From assembly GCF_029964055.1 (NCBI RefSeq), contig NZ_CP124836.1:3224001-3288000 (forward strand): 64,000 nucleotides of DNA, given 5' to 3'. Each line of letters begins with the position of its first letter. The first letter of the stretch is position 1. The notes beneath the pieces are model-generated. The model ran no database searches, was not told the origin of the DNA, and saw only the letters and a program-made list of their open reading frames with translations. This DNA comes from Arthrobacter sp. EM1. Lineage in GTDB: Bacteria > Actinomycetota > Actinomycetes > Actinomycetales > Micrococcaceae. Made by a program: the position numbers and the translations under genes. Shown piece by piece: positions 26,514-35,953 of this stretch.

Positions 26514-27029
26514 GTGAGAGTTGACCCGCCGGAACTCCCCGGGCCCCAGGGTCCGCCTCCGCTGGTGCGTCTCCTTCAGGAGTTCAGCCTCGAGGCCAAC
26601 CGCTATGTGGATTCCGCCGGCGGCCGCAACGACATGCACCGGACGGACCTCAATGCCTTGGGTGTGATCATGCAGCACACCGCGAGGAACCAGATTGTCA
26701 CGCCCGGAGTGCTCCGCAAGGAACTCCACCTGAGCTCACCCGCCACCACCGCCCTGATTGATCGGCTGCACAGTTCCGGCCACGTGGTCCGCGAACGGCA
26801 AGGCCCGGACCGCCGCCAGGTCCAGCTCAGGATGACCCCCAAGGCCTACCGCGACGGCGGCGCCATGTTCCAGCCGCTGGCCCGGCAGATGGCGGCCGCG
26901 ATGGCCGAATTCACTCCGGCGGAACTGGACGTCGCGACGCGGTTCATGGCCTCGATGATCGAGGCGACGGTCAGGGCCGGCCAAGAGGCCGCGCAACAGC
27001 CGGCACCGTCTCCCGCCGACCCGCGCTAG
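26514..27029 (+). CDS. MarR-family transcriptional regulator
   Basis: 171-residue MarR regulator with GTG start behind a purine-rich AGGAGAGAGGAAGG ribosome region. The winged helix is at about residues 60-110 (LRKELHLSSPATTALIDRLHSSGHV, then RERQGPDRRQVQLRMTPKA with the wing Asp-Arg). It probably represses the divergent MMPL exporter. The last 59 bases overlap the 3' end of the convergent permease gene. Confidence 0.9.
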   Translation: MRVDPPELPGPQGPPPLVRLLQEFSLEANRYVDSAGGRNDMHRTDLNALGVIMQHTARNQIVTPGVLRKELHLSSPATTALIDRLHSSGHVVRERQGPDRRQVQLRMTPKAYRDGGAMFQPLARQMAAAMAEFTPAELDVATRFMASMIEATVRAGQEAAQQPAPSPADPR

Positions 27030-28326
27030 TTGGCATTTTCGAGCGCCCCATCGGCAACACCTCCGGGCCGGCCCGCCTGCCGGCCAAGATGGCGGCCACG
27101 GCCAGCCCGAGCGGGACCACCAGTGCCCAGCCGCTGAAAAGCAGCACGGCGAGCATCACAGCAGCGGCCACAATAACCCCGCACCAGGCCGGCGTCCGTG
27201 CGGGCAGCAAACGAATCCCGGCGAACAGTCCAAACGCGGTCACGGCGGTGAAACAGGCCGACGCCGCCCCGATCTGGAACTGCATGTCGCCCAGCCCGGC
27301 TGCCGCCGCCCCGAAGGACAGCAACGTCATCACGCCCAGCAGTGCCAGGCTGGCCGTGGGCACCTCCCCCGGACCGGCACCCCGCGCAAGGAGCCGCGGC
27401 AGAACGCCGTCGGACGCCAGGCTTGCCCCCAGCCGGCTGGCGCCGGCAACAAAGGTGTTGACCGGGCCGAAAGTCAGCACCGCGGCGGCGACGGCGGTCA
27501 GCGGCGCCGCGAGTCCGCCGAGTCCCTTCTCAAGCAGTTGCGCGATCGGCACGTCGCTGCCCGGAAGGGCTGGACCCAGCACTGCGAGCGAGGCCGAGAC
27601 GACGCCGAGATAGACCAGACCGACCACGATCAGGGTGAGCCAGGTGGCCCGTTTGAGGTCACGGTCCGGGTGGCGGAACTCCCCGGCGATGTGTGTGACC
27701 GCCTCCCAGCCGGCGAAGCAGAAGAAGAGCAGGCTGGCCACGCCGCCCACGGCCCAGTAGCCGTGCGGCGCGAACGGTTCGAAGTTCTCCGCCCGGGCAA
27801 ACGGCGCAGCCAGCGCGATGGCCAGTGCCAGCAGTCCGACGAGCAGCACCATCAGCACCAGCTGGATGCCGCTGGACATCCGGATCCCGACGGCGTTGCT
27901 CGCGAAGGCGGCGGCCAGCAGCAAGGCAGCGGCCACCAACGCCGTCCCGCGGCCGCCGCCCAGCGCGTGGGCGATGTAGTTCCCGCCAATCAAGGCCGTC
28001 GCCGGGGCACCGAACGGAATGGCGAAGTAGAAGAGGTAGCCCGCCACGGCCGAGGCGCGGCGCCCGTAGGCACGCGTGACGAAGTGGGCAATTCCGCCGG
28101 CGTCGGGCTGCTGGCGGCTCATCTCAGCGAAACTGAAGGCCACGGGGGTGCAGAACACCAGCAGCAGGGTCCAGGCCAGGAGCGACGCCGGCCCGGCCTC
28201 CTTGGCGGCGATGGCCGGAAGGACCAGGATGCCCGAGCCCAGGATTGCCCCGACGTAGATGCCGGTGGCCCGGAACAGGCCGAGCCCTGCCTGCTTGCTG
28301 CTGTTGGTTTTCACTCCTCTAATCAT
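26971..28326 (-). CDS. APC-family amino acid permease
   Basis: 451-residue protein with about 12 hydrophobic segments. The first helix motif GIYVGAILGSGILVLP is the substrate-binding GSG signature of the APC superfamily. It imports amino acids or related amines; specificity is not readable. The frame remains open far upstream, but the protein begins at ATG (MIRGV) or a GTG four codons later; the upstream extension is antisense to the methyltransferase gene and has no membrane character. The 3' end overlaps marR by 59 bases in convergent orientation. Confidence 0.88.
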   Translation of the reverse strand: MIRGVKTNSSKQAGLGLFRATGIYVGAILGSGILVLPAIAAKEAGPASLLAWTLLLVFCTPVAFSFAEMSRQQPDAGGIAHFVTRAYGRRASAVAGYLFYFAIPFGAPATALIGGNYIAHALGGGRGTALVAAALLLAAAFASNAVGIRMSSGIQLVLMVLLVGLLALAIALAAPFARAENFEPFAPHGYWAVGGVASLLFFCFAGWEAVTHIAGEFRHPDRDLKRATWLTLIVVGLVYLGVVSASLAVLGPALPGSDVPIAQLLEKGLGGLAAPLTAVAAAVLTFGPVNTFVAGASRLGASLASDGVLPRLLARGAGPGEVPTASLALLGVMTLLSFGAAAAGLGDMQFQIGAASACFTAVTAFGLFAGIRLLPARTPAWCGVIVAAAVMLAVLLFSGWALVVPLGLAVAAILAGRRAGPEVLPMGRSKMPTSAGRRETVPAVARPLGRP

Positions 28327-28446
28327 CCGCTGAACCGACCCGGCCGGAAGCGGCAAAACGGACGGCTGCGCGCGAAATCCTGCCGTCTTCCCGGCCGCGT
28401 CCCCCGCATTCGCGGATTTGTCGGTGCGGGGCGGTAGCGTTTTATT

Positions 28447-29262
28447 ATGAGTGCGCAGCAGCCTGAAGATGTGTACAGCCACGGCCACCACGAGTCGGTG
28501 GTCCGCGCCCACGCCTCCCGGACAGCGGAGAACTCCGCGGCGTTTGTGATCCCGCACCTGACCCCGGGGGTTTCGGTGCTCGACGTCGGCTGCGGGCCGG
28601 GCAGCATCACGTGCGATTTCGCCGGACTCGCCGCCCCCGGGAAGGTCACCGGACTGGACCGCTCGCCCGAGGTGGTCAGCCAGGGGACCGCCCTCGCTGC
28701 GGAGCGCGGCGTGCAGAACGTCGAGTTCGTGGCCGGCAACATCTACGACCTCGACTTCGAGGACGAGGCGTTCGACGTTGTGCACGCCCACCAGGTCCTG
28801 CAGCACCTCACGGACCCGGTGGCCGCCCTGCGGGAAATGCGCCGCGTCGCCAAGCCCGGCGGGATCGTGGCGGTGCGCGACGCCGATTTCCACGGCATGA
28901 GCTGGTACCCGGCCGTCCCCGAGCTGGATGAATGGATGGAGCTCTACCAACGGATCGCACGACGCAACGGGGCGGAGCCCGACGCTGGCCGCCGCCTGGT
29001 TTCGTGGGCCCAGTCCGCCGGGTTCACCGACGTCGCGCCCTCCAGCAGCAACTGGCTCTACGCCACCGGCCAGCAGCGCCGTTGGCAGGCCCGGGTGTGG
29101 GGCGAACGCGTGCTGCACTCGGCATTCGCGGACCAGGCACTCGAATACGGCTTCGCCAACGCCGCCGACCTTGCCCGGATTTCGGCCGGCTGGCACCGCT
29201 GGGGTTCCACGGACGACGGCTGGTTCCTGATCCCCAACGGCGAAGTGATCGCCCGGGCGTGA
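28447..29262 (+). CDS. Class I SAM-dependent methyltransferase
   Basis: 271 residues. Motif I is LDVGCGPGS (residues 45-53), the acidic residue of motif II is in GLDRSPEVV, and the later motif FDVVHAHQVLQHLTDPVAALREM is typical of UbiE/Methyltransf_11 enzymes. The target molecule cannot be told. It is divergent from the permease by 120 bases. Confidence 0.9.
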   Translation: MSAQQPEDVYSHGHHESVVRAHASRTAENSAAFVIPHLTPGVSVLDVGCGPGSITCDFAGLAAPGKVTGLDRSPEVVSQGTALAAERGVQNVEFVAGNIYDLDFEDEAFDVVHAHQVLQHLTDPVAALREMRRVAKPGGIVAVRDADFHGMSWYPAVPELDEWMELYQRIARRNGAEPDAGRRLVSWAQSAGFTDVAPSSSNWLYATGQQRRWQARVWGERVLHSAFADQALEYGFANAADLARISAGWHRWGSTDDGWFLIPNGEVIARA

Positions 29263-29332
29263 GCGGCGGCCCGTTGTCCACATAGCCGGGCTGGCTCTGG
29301 AGCTCGAAGGGCAGGTTTCCTAGCATCAAAAC

Positions 29333-29791
29333 ATGATCATCCAAGCAGGCTTTGACTTAGAGATACTGGCCCGCCCGCTCATCCTCCAGCACGCCAGGCC
29401 CATGCCCCGGCTCGTGCTGATCTGCCTGGACGCGGAGATGCAACTAAGCGACGTGGATGTCGTCCCCGGGGATTTCGCGGGCTGCCTGGTCCCTTTCCAG
29501 GATGCCGTCCTCGCGGGACTGGACCCGCAGGACACAAGGTACTTTGCCATCGCCCACCCGGGCAGCTTTGGTGAAGCCTACGGCTATCCGGATCCGATTC
29601 TGGACGAGGCCCGGGAACTGGAATCGAAAGCAGCCGGACAAGGCATGCAGCTGATCGGCCACTTCGCCATCGACGAAACAGGCTACATGTCGGCCCGAGC
29701 CCGCTCGTACTTCGACCAGTATCCGCGTCACGCGGACCTGCCAAGGACCATGTTCCACTGGTCGCATTCAAAGCATGGCAGGTGTGGCTGA
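29333..29791 (+). CDS. Hypothetical protein with weak RadC/JAB-like features
   Basis: 152 residues, soluble, no signal peptide. The order VLICLDAEMQLSDVDV, IAHPGSFGE, PDPILDEARELESKAAGQGMQLIGHF, GYMSARARSYF loosely follows the core of RadC-type JAB domains. The first His of the HxH metal motif is replaced by Ala (AIAHPG), so it would not bind metal in the usual way. The resemblance is by eye and may be wrong. The start is an ATG with only a weak ribosome site. Confidence 0.65.
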   Translation: MIIQAGFDLEILARPLILQHARPMPRLVLICLDAEMQLSDVDVVPGDFAGCLVPFQDAVLAGLDPQDTRYFAIAHPGSFGEAYGYPDPILDEARELESKAAGQGMQLIGHFAIDETGYMSARARSYFDQYPRHADLPRTMFHWSHSKHGRCG

Positions 29792-29891
29792 GCCCTTGCG
29801 CATGCCGGATCTTCCGGGTTCACACCAGCCATTCCCCGCCGGCGGATCAGCCGCTAGGGTGCACTCAGACACCCTGTGACGAGGAGGAAGC

Positions 29892-30443
29892 ATGCGCAAC
29901 GTGACGGCCGGCCTGTTCAGTTCCGTGGACGGCGTGGTGGAAGACCCGTTCCTGTGGCAATTCGACAGCTTCGATGAGGAGCTGGGCGCGGGGATGAACG
30001 AGATGATGGGCCGGATCGATACCGGGCTCCTGGGCCGCGTCGGGTACCAGCAATGGGCGGAGTACTGGCCGAACGCCGAAGCCGACGCCGACTTCGGCGG
30101 GTTCATCAACCCGCTGCCCAAATATGTGGCGTCCCGCACCCTGACCGGCGAGCTGGCGTGGCAGAACTCGCAGCTGATCGCGGGGCCGCTGGAGGATTTC
30201 GTCGCGGGCCTGAAGGACGGCGACGGCGGCGACATCGGCGTGTTCAGTAGCATCTCGCTGGCCCGCCAACTGTTCTTCGCCGGGCTGCTCGACAGCCTGA
30301 TGCTGATCGTCCATCCCGTGATCACGGGCAATGGCCGCAGGCTCTTCGCCGACGGCGATCCGCTGACCCGGCTTGAGCTGCAGTCGTCCCAGCAGACGAG
30401 CAAGGGCAACATGATTCTGAGCTACGGCCTGCGCGGCAGCTGA
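29892..30443 (+). CDS. Dihydrofolate reductase-fold protein (RibD C-terminal domain family)
   Basis: 183 residues with the YyaP/YwjB type of RibD_C fold: opening VTAGLFSSVDGVVEDP, central TGLLGRVGYQQWAEYWP, then IGVFSSISLARQLFFAGLLDSLMLIVHPVITGNGRRLF. These proteins bind NADPH but few have a known substrate. GAGGAGGAAG gives a strong ribosome site. A single gene, unrelated to its neighbours as far as I can see. Confidence 0.9.
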   Translation: MRNVTAGLFSSVDGVVEDPFLWQFDSFDEELGAGMNEMMGRIDTGLLGRVGYQQWAEYWPNAEADADFGGFINPLPKYVASRTLTGELAWQNSQLIAGPLEDFVAGLKDGDGGDIGVFSSISLARQLFFAGLLDSLMLIVHPVITGNGRRLFADGDPLTRLELQSSQQTSKGNMILSYGLRGS

Positions 30444-30526
30444 GGGGAGAGCCTGGCTCCCGATAACCTCCCGACGGCCGGCAGCACCCGGCGTGAAAGG
30501 GGCGTCCGCGGCCGTAAACTGAATCA

Positions 30527-31150
30527 GTGCAACCCTCCCTTTGGCTGGCCCTGGCCGGCGCCGGTGTCCTGATCAGCTTTACGCCCGGCGCGGGCGCCAT
30601 CAACACGATGAGCAATTCCCTGAACTCCGGCTTCCGGCGTTCCATCTGGGGGATCCTCGGGCAGCAGGCCGCGCTGGTGGTGCACATCGTGATCGTGGCC
30701 CTCGGCGTGGGGGTGCTGGTGGCCAGCTCTCCGGTCGCCTTCAACGTGATCCGCTACGCAGGCGCCGCCTACCTTGTCTACCTGGGCATCCAGCAGTTCC
30801 GGCACAAACCCGACCTGGACCAGGAAAAGGCCGCCGCGCTGCGCAACGAGCCGGCATTCTCCATGTTCCGCCGCGGCCTGTGGGTCAACCTGTTGAACCC
30901 CAAGGCGATCGTGTTCTTCCTGGCTTTTATGCCGCAGTTCATCCGCCCGGAGAACCCGCTCCTGCCGCAGTACCTGACCCTGTCAGCCACGGTGATCGTG
31001 ATCGACATCCTGGTCATGTGGTTCTTCTTCGCGGCCGCAGCCAAGACCTTCCAGCGTTTCACCCACGACGCCCGCGGCCAGCGCATCCTCAACCGGACGT
31101 TCGGCGTGCTGTTCATGGCCGTCGGCGTCATGCTGGCCCTTATCCACTGA
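30527..31150 (+). CDS. LysE/RhtB-family amino acid exporter
   Basis: 207 residues with about six hydrophobic segments. The N-terminal ISFTPGAGAINTMSNSLNSG is the LysE/RhtB signature, with the two prolines and glycines of the translocation path. GTG start. The family exports amino acids or homoserine lactones. Confidence 0.92.
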   Translation: MQPSLWLALAGAGVLISFTPGAGAINTMSNSLNSGFRRSIWGILGQQAALVVHIVIVALGVGVLVASSPVAFNVIRYAGAAYLVYLGIQQFRHKPDLDQEKAAALRNEPAFSMFRRGLWVNLLNPKAIVFFLAFMPQFIRPENPLLPQYLTLSATVIVIDILVMWFFFAAAAKTFQRFTHDARGQRILNRTFGVLFMAVGVMLALIH

Positions 31151-31170
31151 CGGGCCCAGGCTACGGCCAG

Positions 31171-32742
31171 TTATGGCTGGATGGCGCTCAGCTTCCGAAG
31201 GTCGGCCTTCCTGATCTTGCCGCTGGCGGTCCGGGGCATCTCATCGACAAACAGCACGGACTTGGGAATCTTGTAACGTGCCAGGCGTCCATCCAGGTAC
31301 CGTCTGAGCTGCTCTTCCGTGAGGTGGGCACCCTCGCGCAGCAGAACCACAGCCCGGGGCACTTCACCCCATTTCTCATCCGGCACGCCAATCACGGCCA
31401 CGCTTCCCACCGCCTCGAGTTCCGTGATGGCCTGCTCCACTTCTGCGGGATAAATGTTCTCGCCGCCGGAGATGATCATGTCCTTGATCCGGTCCGAGAC
31501 GAAGAGGAACCCGTCGTCATCCTTGTATCCCATATCGCCTGACTTGAACCAACCGCCCTCTGCATAGGACTCGGCGGTGGCGTCCGCGCGGTTCCAGTAC
31601 TCGGGGATCACGTTCGGGCCCTTTATCTGGATCTCGCCGGCCGTCCCCGGCGCAGCGGTGTCCCCGTCGAAGCCGGCGATTCGCACATCGGTGAAGAACT
31701 GCGGAAGTCCGGCCGATCCAGCCTTATCCCTGGACCGGGCCGCCGGCAGGGTGGTGGCGCCCGGCGCAGTCTCGGTCATGCCGTAGCCATTGGAGAACCG
31801 CATGCCGCGCGCTTCATACGCCTCCAGCACCCGCATCGGCACCGCTGACCCGCCACAGGTGAGCTTGTTCAAGGAGCTGAGGTCCGCCGTGGCCCACGCC
31901 GGGTGCTCGGCGAGCATCTGATAGGTGGTCGGCACCCCGCTGATGGTGGTCGCCCGGTGCCGCTCAATGAGTTCCAGTGTCCGGCCGGGGTCGAACTTCG
32001 GCTCCAGCACCACAGTTCCTCCCTTGAGGAGGGTGGGCAGGACGCCCATGTCCAGCGACGCCACGTGGAACATCGGCGAAATCATCAGCGCCACGTCCTG
32101 CGAGGAGAAGTCGAAATCAACGATCACGTTGATGCAGTTCCACGTGACGTTGCCGTGGGTCAGCAGGGCCCCTTTGGGCCGGCCCGTAGTCCCGGAGGTG
32201 TAGAGGATCATGGCACCGTCGTCCAGCGTGACCGGTTCGTCGACCGGCTGGTCCGAACCGGAGGCCACCAGGTCCGCAAAGTCCTCCACCGCCGTCGGGC
32301 CCCCGGCGGCTCCACTGCGCACCGCCGGGTTATTGCCGGCGCCGGCATCGTCTACGACGACGAGCCTTGCCACTGCCGTGCCGGCCGACCCGCGGGCTGC
32401 CAGGTCGCCGAGGCTGCCTGCATGGACCAGTACCCCGGCGCCGCAGTCCTGCAGCTGGAACTGGATTTCCGGGGGTGCCAGCCGCGTGTTGAGCGGGACG
32501 AAAATGGCACCCAGGGTGCCGCACGCAAAGAGGGTTTCCAGGAAGGACGGGTGGTTCTCGCCCAGGTAGGCAACCCTGTCGCCCTTGGCCACGCCGCGGT
32601 CCCCCAGGGCGTTGGCGAGGCGGACGGTCCGGTCCGCGAACTGTTCATAACTAAGTTCCCGGTCACCGCTGATCAGGGCGGTCTTGTTGCCGGACTTCGG
32701 GCGGCGACGTTGCAGCCACGAACCGATGCCAAAATTTTCCAC
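31171..32742 (-). CDS. Acyl-CoA synthetase (AMP-binding), probable phenylpropanoid-CoA ligase
   Basis: 523-residue adenylate-forming ligase. The P-loop-like motif ILYTSGTTGRPKGALLTH is at about 160-178, NGYGMTE at about 300, the hinge KSGDMGYKDDDGF at about 395-410, and the C-terminal lysine motif PRTASGKIRKADLR near 510. It activates a carboxylic acid to its CoA ester. With the hydratase, SDR, amidohydrolase and MarR genes upstream it matches CouL/PhdA of hydroxycinnamate degradation (inference from gene content). It is the last gene of the six-gene unit. Confidence 0.9.
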   Translation of the reverse strand: MENFGIGSWLQRRRPKSGNKTALISGDRELSYEQFADRTVRLANALGDRGVAKGDRVAYLGENHPSFLETLFACGTLGAIFVPLNTRLAPPEIQFQLQDCGAGVLVHAGSLGDLAARGSAGTAVARLVVVDDAGAGNNPAVRSGAAGGPTAVEDFADLVASGSDQPVDEPVTLDDGAMILYTSGTTGRPKGALLTHGNVTWNCINVIVDFDFSSQDVALMISPMFHVASLDMGVLPTLLKGGTVVLEPKFDPGRTLELIERHRATTISGVPTTYQMLAEHPAWATADLSSLNKLTCGGSAVPMRVLEAYEARGMRFSNGYGMTETAPGATTLPAARSRDKAGSAGLPQFFTDVRIAGFDGDTAAPGTAGEIQIKGPNVIPEYWNRADATAESYAEGGWFKSGDMGYKDDDGFLFVSDRIKDMIISGGENIYPAEVEQAITELEAVGSVAVIGVPDEKWGEVPRAVVLLREGAHLTEEQLRRYLDGRLARYKIPKSVLFVDEMPRTASGKIRKADLRKLSAIQP

Positions 32743-32795
32743 GGCGAATCCTTTCTACTGTGAGGTTAGCCCGTGTGAGGGGACCCGATGAAGGG

Positions 32796-34160
32796 TCAGG
32801 CCCGGACGGTGCGGAGGTCGTTGTTCTTCGGTTCCCGGGTCAGCAGGATGAAGACGATGGAGACGACCGACATGATCGCCAGATACCAGACCACTGATGC
32901 CGTGTCCTGGCCTGAGTCCTTGAAGATCTGGGCCACGATGCCCGGAGTGAACCCGGCCCCAAGCAGGGTTGCCAGCTGGTAGCCCAGGGACGCCCCGGTG
33001 TAGCGGGAGGTGGTGCCGAACTGCTCGGACACGAAGGCCGCCAATGGACCGAACAGTGTGGAGTGGATCATCAGGCCGATGGCGAACGCCACGAAGATCA
33101 GCATGATGTTGTTGGAGGAGAGCAGCTGGAACATCGGCACCAGGTAGATGATGAAGAGAACCAGTCCGCCGATCATCACCGGCCGCCTGCCCACCCTGTC
33201 GGAAAGCCGGCCGCCCATGATCACGAACACGATGGAGATCAGGGAGGCAGCAGCAAAGGCGTACAGCACGCCCTGGCGGTCGGCGCCCTTGGAGACGGCG
33301 TAGGTCACCGAGAACGTGGCCAGGACCACCTGGAGCGCGAAGCCTGCGGCGCCGGCGAGCATAGTGAAAATCAGGGTCTTGGGCCGCCGCAGGACCTGTA
33401 CCAGGGGCGCGGCCGGCTTTGCCGTGATTCCGGCGCCGTTTGCCTGCGCCGCGCTCTCCCGCTCAGCTTTTTCCTGTTCAATGGCGGCTTTGAAGATAGG
33501 GCTTTCGGAAACCTTGAGCCGGACGAACATGCCCACGCCCAGCAGCACGAAGGAGAGCAGGAACGGCACCCGCCAACCCCAGGCGAGGAACTGATCGTTC
33601 GGGAGCGCTGAGAACGCGCCCATGATCAGGGTGCCAAGGACGGCGCCGGTGGGCGCCCCGGCGTTGACGAACGAGGCGGCAAAACCGCGTTTGCCTGATT
33701 CGGAGTGCTCCAGCGCCATGAGGGCGGCCCCGCCCCATTCACCGCCGACGGCGATGCCCTGGAAGACACGAAGAATCGCGAGGAGCACCGCACCCCAGGG
33801 GCCGGCCACCGAGGCACCCGGGACCAGCCCGATCAGGGTTGAGGACACGCCCATGACCAGCATCGAGATGATCAGCATGTTCTTGCGGCCCATCCGGTCG
33901 CCGAAGTGGCCGAAGATGATGCCGCCAACCGGGCGGGCCACGTAGCCCGCGGCAAACGTGCCGTAGGCGGCCACCACGCCTACCCAGTCGTCCATGCCGC
34001 TGAAGAAGACCTTCGGGAAGACGATCGCCGCGGCCGTGGCGTAGAGGAGGAAGTCGTAGTACTCGATGGTGCTGCCCAGGTAGCTGGAGGCAATGACGGT
34101 GCGCGCTTCCTTGCGTCGCTCGGCGGTGCCCATCGCTTGAAGCTGAGTGAGTCCTGACAT
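32796..34160 (-). CDS. MFS transporter, metabolite:H+ symporter (MHS) type
   Basis: 454 residues with 12 predicted helices. Typical MHS segments are SSYLGSTIEYYDFLLYATAAA, VGGIIFGHFGDRMGRKNML, QGIAVGGEWGGAALMALEHS and the mid-loop GGRLSDRVGRRPVMIGG. MHS proteins carry aromatic and dicarboxylic acids such as shikimate and protocatechuate. Here it probably imports the operon's substrate. The start is the ATG with AAAGGAAC; the longer open frame upstream lies partly over the MaoC gene. Confidence 0.92.
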   Translation of the reverse strand: MSGLTQLQAMGTAERRKEARTVIASSYLGSTIEYYDFLLYATAAAIVFPKVFFSGMDDWVGVVAAYGTFAAGYVARPVGGIIFGHFGDRMGRKNMLIISMLVMGVSSTLIGLVPGASVAGPWGAVLLAILRVFQGIAVGGEWGGAALMALEHSESGKRGFAASFVNAGAPTGAVLGTLIMGAFSALPNDQFLAWGWRVPFLLSFVLLGVGMFVRLKVSESPIFKAAIEQEKAERESAAQANGAGITAKPAAPLVQVLRRPKTLIFTMLAGAAGFALQVVLATFSVTYAVSKGADRQGVLYAFAAASLISIVFVIMGGRLSDRVGRRPVMIGGLVLFIIYLVPMFQLLSSNNIMLIFVAFAIGLMIHSTLFGPLAAFVSEQFGTTSRYTGASLGYQLATLLGAGFTPGIVAQIFKDSGQDTASVVWYLAIMSVVSIVFILLTREPKNNDLRTVRA

Positions 34161-34203
34161 GGTTGTTCCTTTGAACAGAGGGAGGGTTCGTAGAGGGGGC
34201 TTT

Positions 34204-34659
34204 TTACTTGTAGAAGCGGGCGAGGAACTCGGCGACGACGGCGGGCCGCTCCTGGCCTTCGATCTCGATGGTGTTGGCGACCTTGATCTGGGCACCGCCC
34301 TTGACCTCGGTCACTTCGCTGATGGTGGACCGCATCCGGATCCGCGCGCCCACCTTGACCGGGGACGTGAAGCGGACTTTGTCCAGTCCGTAGTTGACCT
34401 TCGTGGTGACGCCGTCGACGTCGAACAGCTCGCCCCAGAAAGGGATGATGAGCGAGAGGGTGAGGAAGCCGTGGGCGATGGGGGCGCCGAACGGGCCGTC
34501 CTTGGCGCGTTCCGGGTCAACGTGGATCCACTGGTCGTCACCGGTGGCGTCGGCGAACTTGTTGATCTGTTCCTGGGTGATTTCGCGGTACTCGGTGACC
34601 CCGAGATCGGTGCCGGCGAGCGTGAGCAGTTTGTCGAAATCGACGACGAGATTGGGCAT
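34204..34659 (-). CDS. MaoC-like enoyl-CoA hydratase
   Basis: 151-residue hotdog protein. YREITQEQINKFADATGDDQWIHVDPERAKDGPFGAPIAHGFLTLSL carries the hydratase-2 motif with catalytic Asp and His (D and H of DDQWIHVDP, H of IAHGF). It adds water to an enoyl-CoA. In the proposed pathway it hydrates a cinnamoyl-type CoA (CouM-like). A good AGGAGG site precedes the ATG. Confidence 0.92.
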   Translation of the reverse strand: MPNLVVDFDKLLTLAGTDLGVTEYREITQEQINKFADATGDDQWIHVDPERAKDGPFGAPIAHGFLTLSLIIPFWGELFDVDGVTTKVNYGLDKVRFTSPVKVGARIRMRSTISEVTEVKGGAQIKVANTIEIEGQERPAVVAEFLARFYK

Positions 34660-34746
34660 GATGTCCTCCTGGAGGGCTGGGTGGGGCAGGGAACTGTCCG
34701 ACGGCGGTGCCGGAGCGGGGTGTGTTGGATTTGGTGGGTGCCGGGG

Positions 34747-35952
34747 TCAGCGGGTGAAGGCGCTTTCGCCGGTCAGGGCCCGGCCGACGATGAGGGCGTT
34801 GATTTCGTGGGTGCCTTCGTAGGAGTAGACGGCCTCGGCGTCGGCGTGGAAGCGTGCGACATCGGTTTCAAGGGTGATGCCGTTGCCGCCGACCACTTCG
34901 CGGGCCAGGGCCACGGTTTCGCGCATCAGCAGGGATGTCTGCATCTTGGCCAGGGCGGAGCCCTGGTCCCGGTAGATGCCGTTGGACTGCTGCTCGGTGA
35001 GCCGCACCACGAGAGACAGCGCCGAGGTGACGTTTCCGAGCATCCGGGCCAGTTTTTCCTGGACCAGCTGGAAGGATCCGAGCGTGCGGCCGAACTGCCG
35101 GCGTTCCGTGACGTAGCGCAGGGCCGCCTCGAATGCACCGGCCGCGATCCCGGTGGCAATCCAGGCGACGTCCGAGCGCATCGCGCGCAGCATTGCCGCG
35201 ACGTCCCGGAAGGACTCCACGTTGTGCAGGCGCATCGATTCGGGCACCCGTACGCCCTCGAGGGTGATGTGGGCGTTCTGCATCATCCGTAACGCGGTCT
35301 TGCCGTGGATCTTCTCCAGCGTCACGCCGGGGGCTTCCCGCTCGACGAGGAAGGCCTTGACCTGGCCGTCGGCCACGTCGCGGGCAAACACGGCCAGGAC
35401 GTCCGCGGTGGCGGCGCCGCCGATCCAGCGCTTGGCGCCGTCGAGGATCCAGGTGTCGCCCTCACGGCGGGCGGTGGTGGAGAGCCCGCCGGCGATGTCG
35501 GAACCGGACTCCGGCTCGGTCAGCGAGAAGACCCCCTTGAGCGAGAAGTCGATGACCTTCGGCATCCATTCGGCCTGCTGTTCCGCGGAGGCACCGACCC
35601 GGATCGCGGTCCGGAACAGTCCGGCCTGGGCTGTGTAGAAGGTGGCGAGCGAGGCGTCGGTGCGGGCGAGCTCGAAGATCCGGAAGCCCTGGTAGATTCC
35701 CCGGGCCGGGCTGCCCTCCGGGCCGCGCAGTTCGGCCGGCTCCATCAGGTCCAGGCCGATCAGCGGCTCGGCGAGCTCATCCGGGAACTCGCCGCGTTCC
35801 CAATAGTCCGCCAGCAGCGGCCGGGCCTTCTCGTCGAGGAAGGTCCGCAGCCTGCCCAGCACGCGGCGTTCCCCCGCGGTCAACAGGGACTCGGCGTCGT
35901 AGTAGTCGCAGACGCCGTACAGCCGGGTTTGTTGTTCGGTATCGACAGTCAT
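34747..35952 (-). CDS. Acyl-CoA dehydrogenase
   Basis: 401 residues with the usual three domains. FSLTEPESGSDIAGG lies in the beta domain, and the catalytic glutamate is in the near-terminal SYEGTHEINALIVGRALTG. In a phenylpropanoid cluster it would convert the saturated side chain (phenylpropionyl-CoA type) to the cinnamoyl-CoA type, letting both saturated and unsaturated substrates enter. The start has GGGAGG upstream and lies one base from the amidohydrolase stop. Confidence 0.93.
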   Translation of the reverse strand: MTVDTEQQTRLYGVCDYYDAESLLTAGERRVLGRLRTFLDEKARPLLADYWERGEFPDELAEPLIGLDLMEPAELRGPEGSPARGIYQGFRIFELARTDASLATFYTAQAGLFRTAIRVGASAEQQAEWMPKVIDFSLKGVFSLTEPESGSDIAGGLSTTARREGDTWILDGAKRWIGGAATADVLAVFARDVADGQVKAFLVEREAPGVTLEKIHGKTALRMMQNAHITLEGVRVPESMRLHNVESFRDVAAMLRAMRSDVAWIATGIAAGAFEAALRYVTERRQFGRTLGSFQLVQEKLARMLGNVTSALSLVVRLTEQQSNGIYRDQGSALAKMQTSLLMRETVALAREVVGGNGITLETDVARFHADAEAVYSYEGTHEINALIVGRALTGESAFTR

Positions 35953-35953
35953 C

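Noticed and set aside
28327..29283. N-terminal extension of the permease frame by about 320 codons
   Set aside because: The extension lies antisense to the methyltransferase and has no membrane or other domain features.
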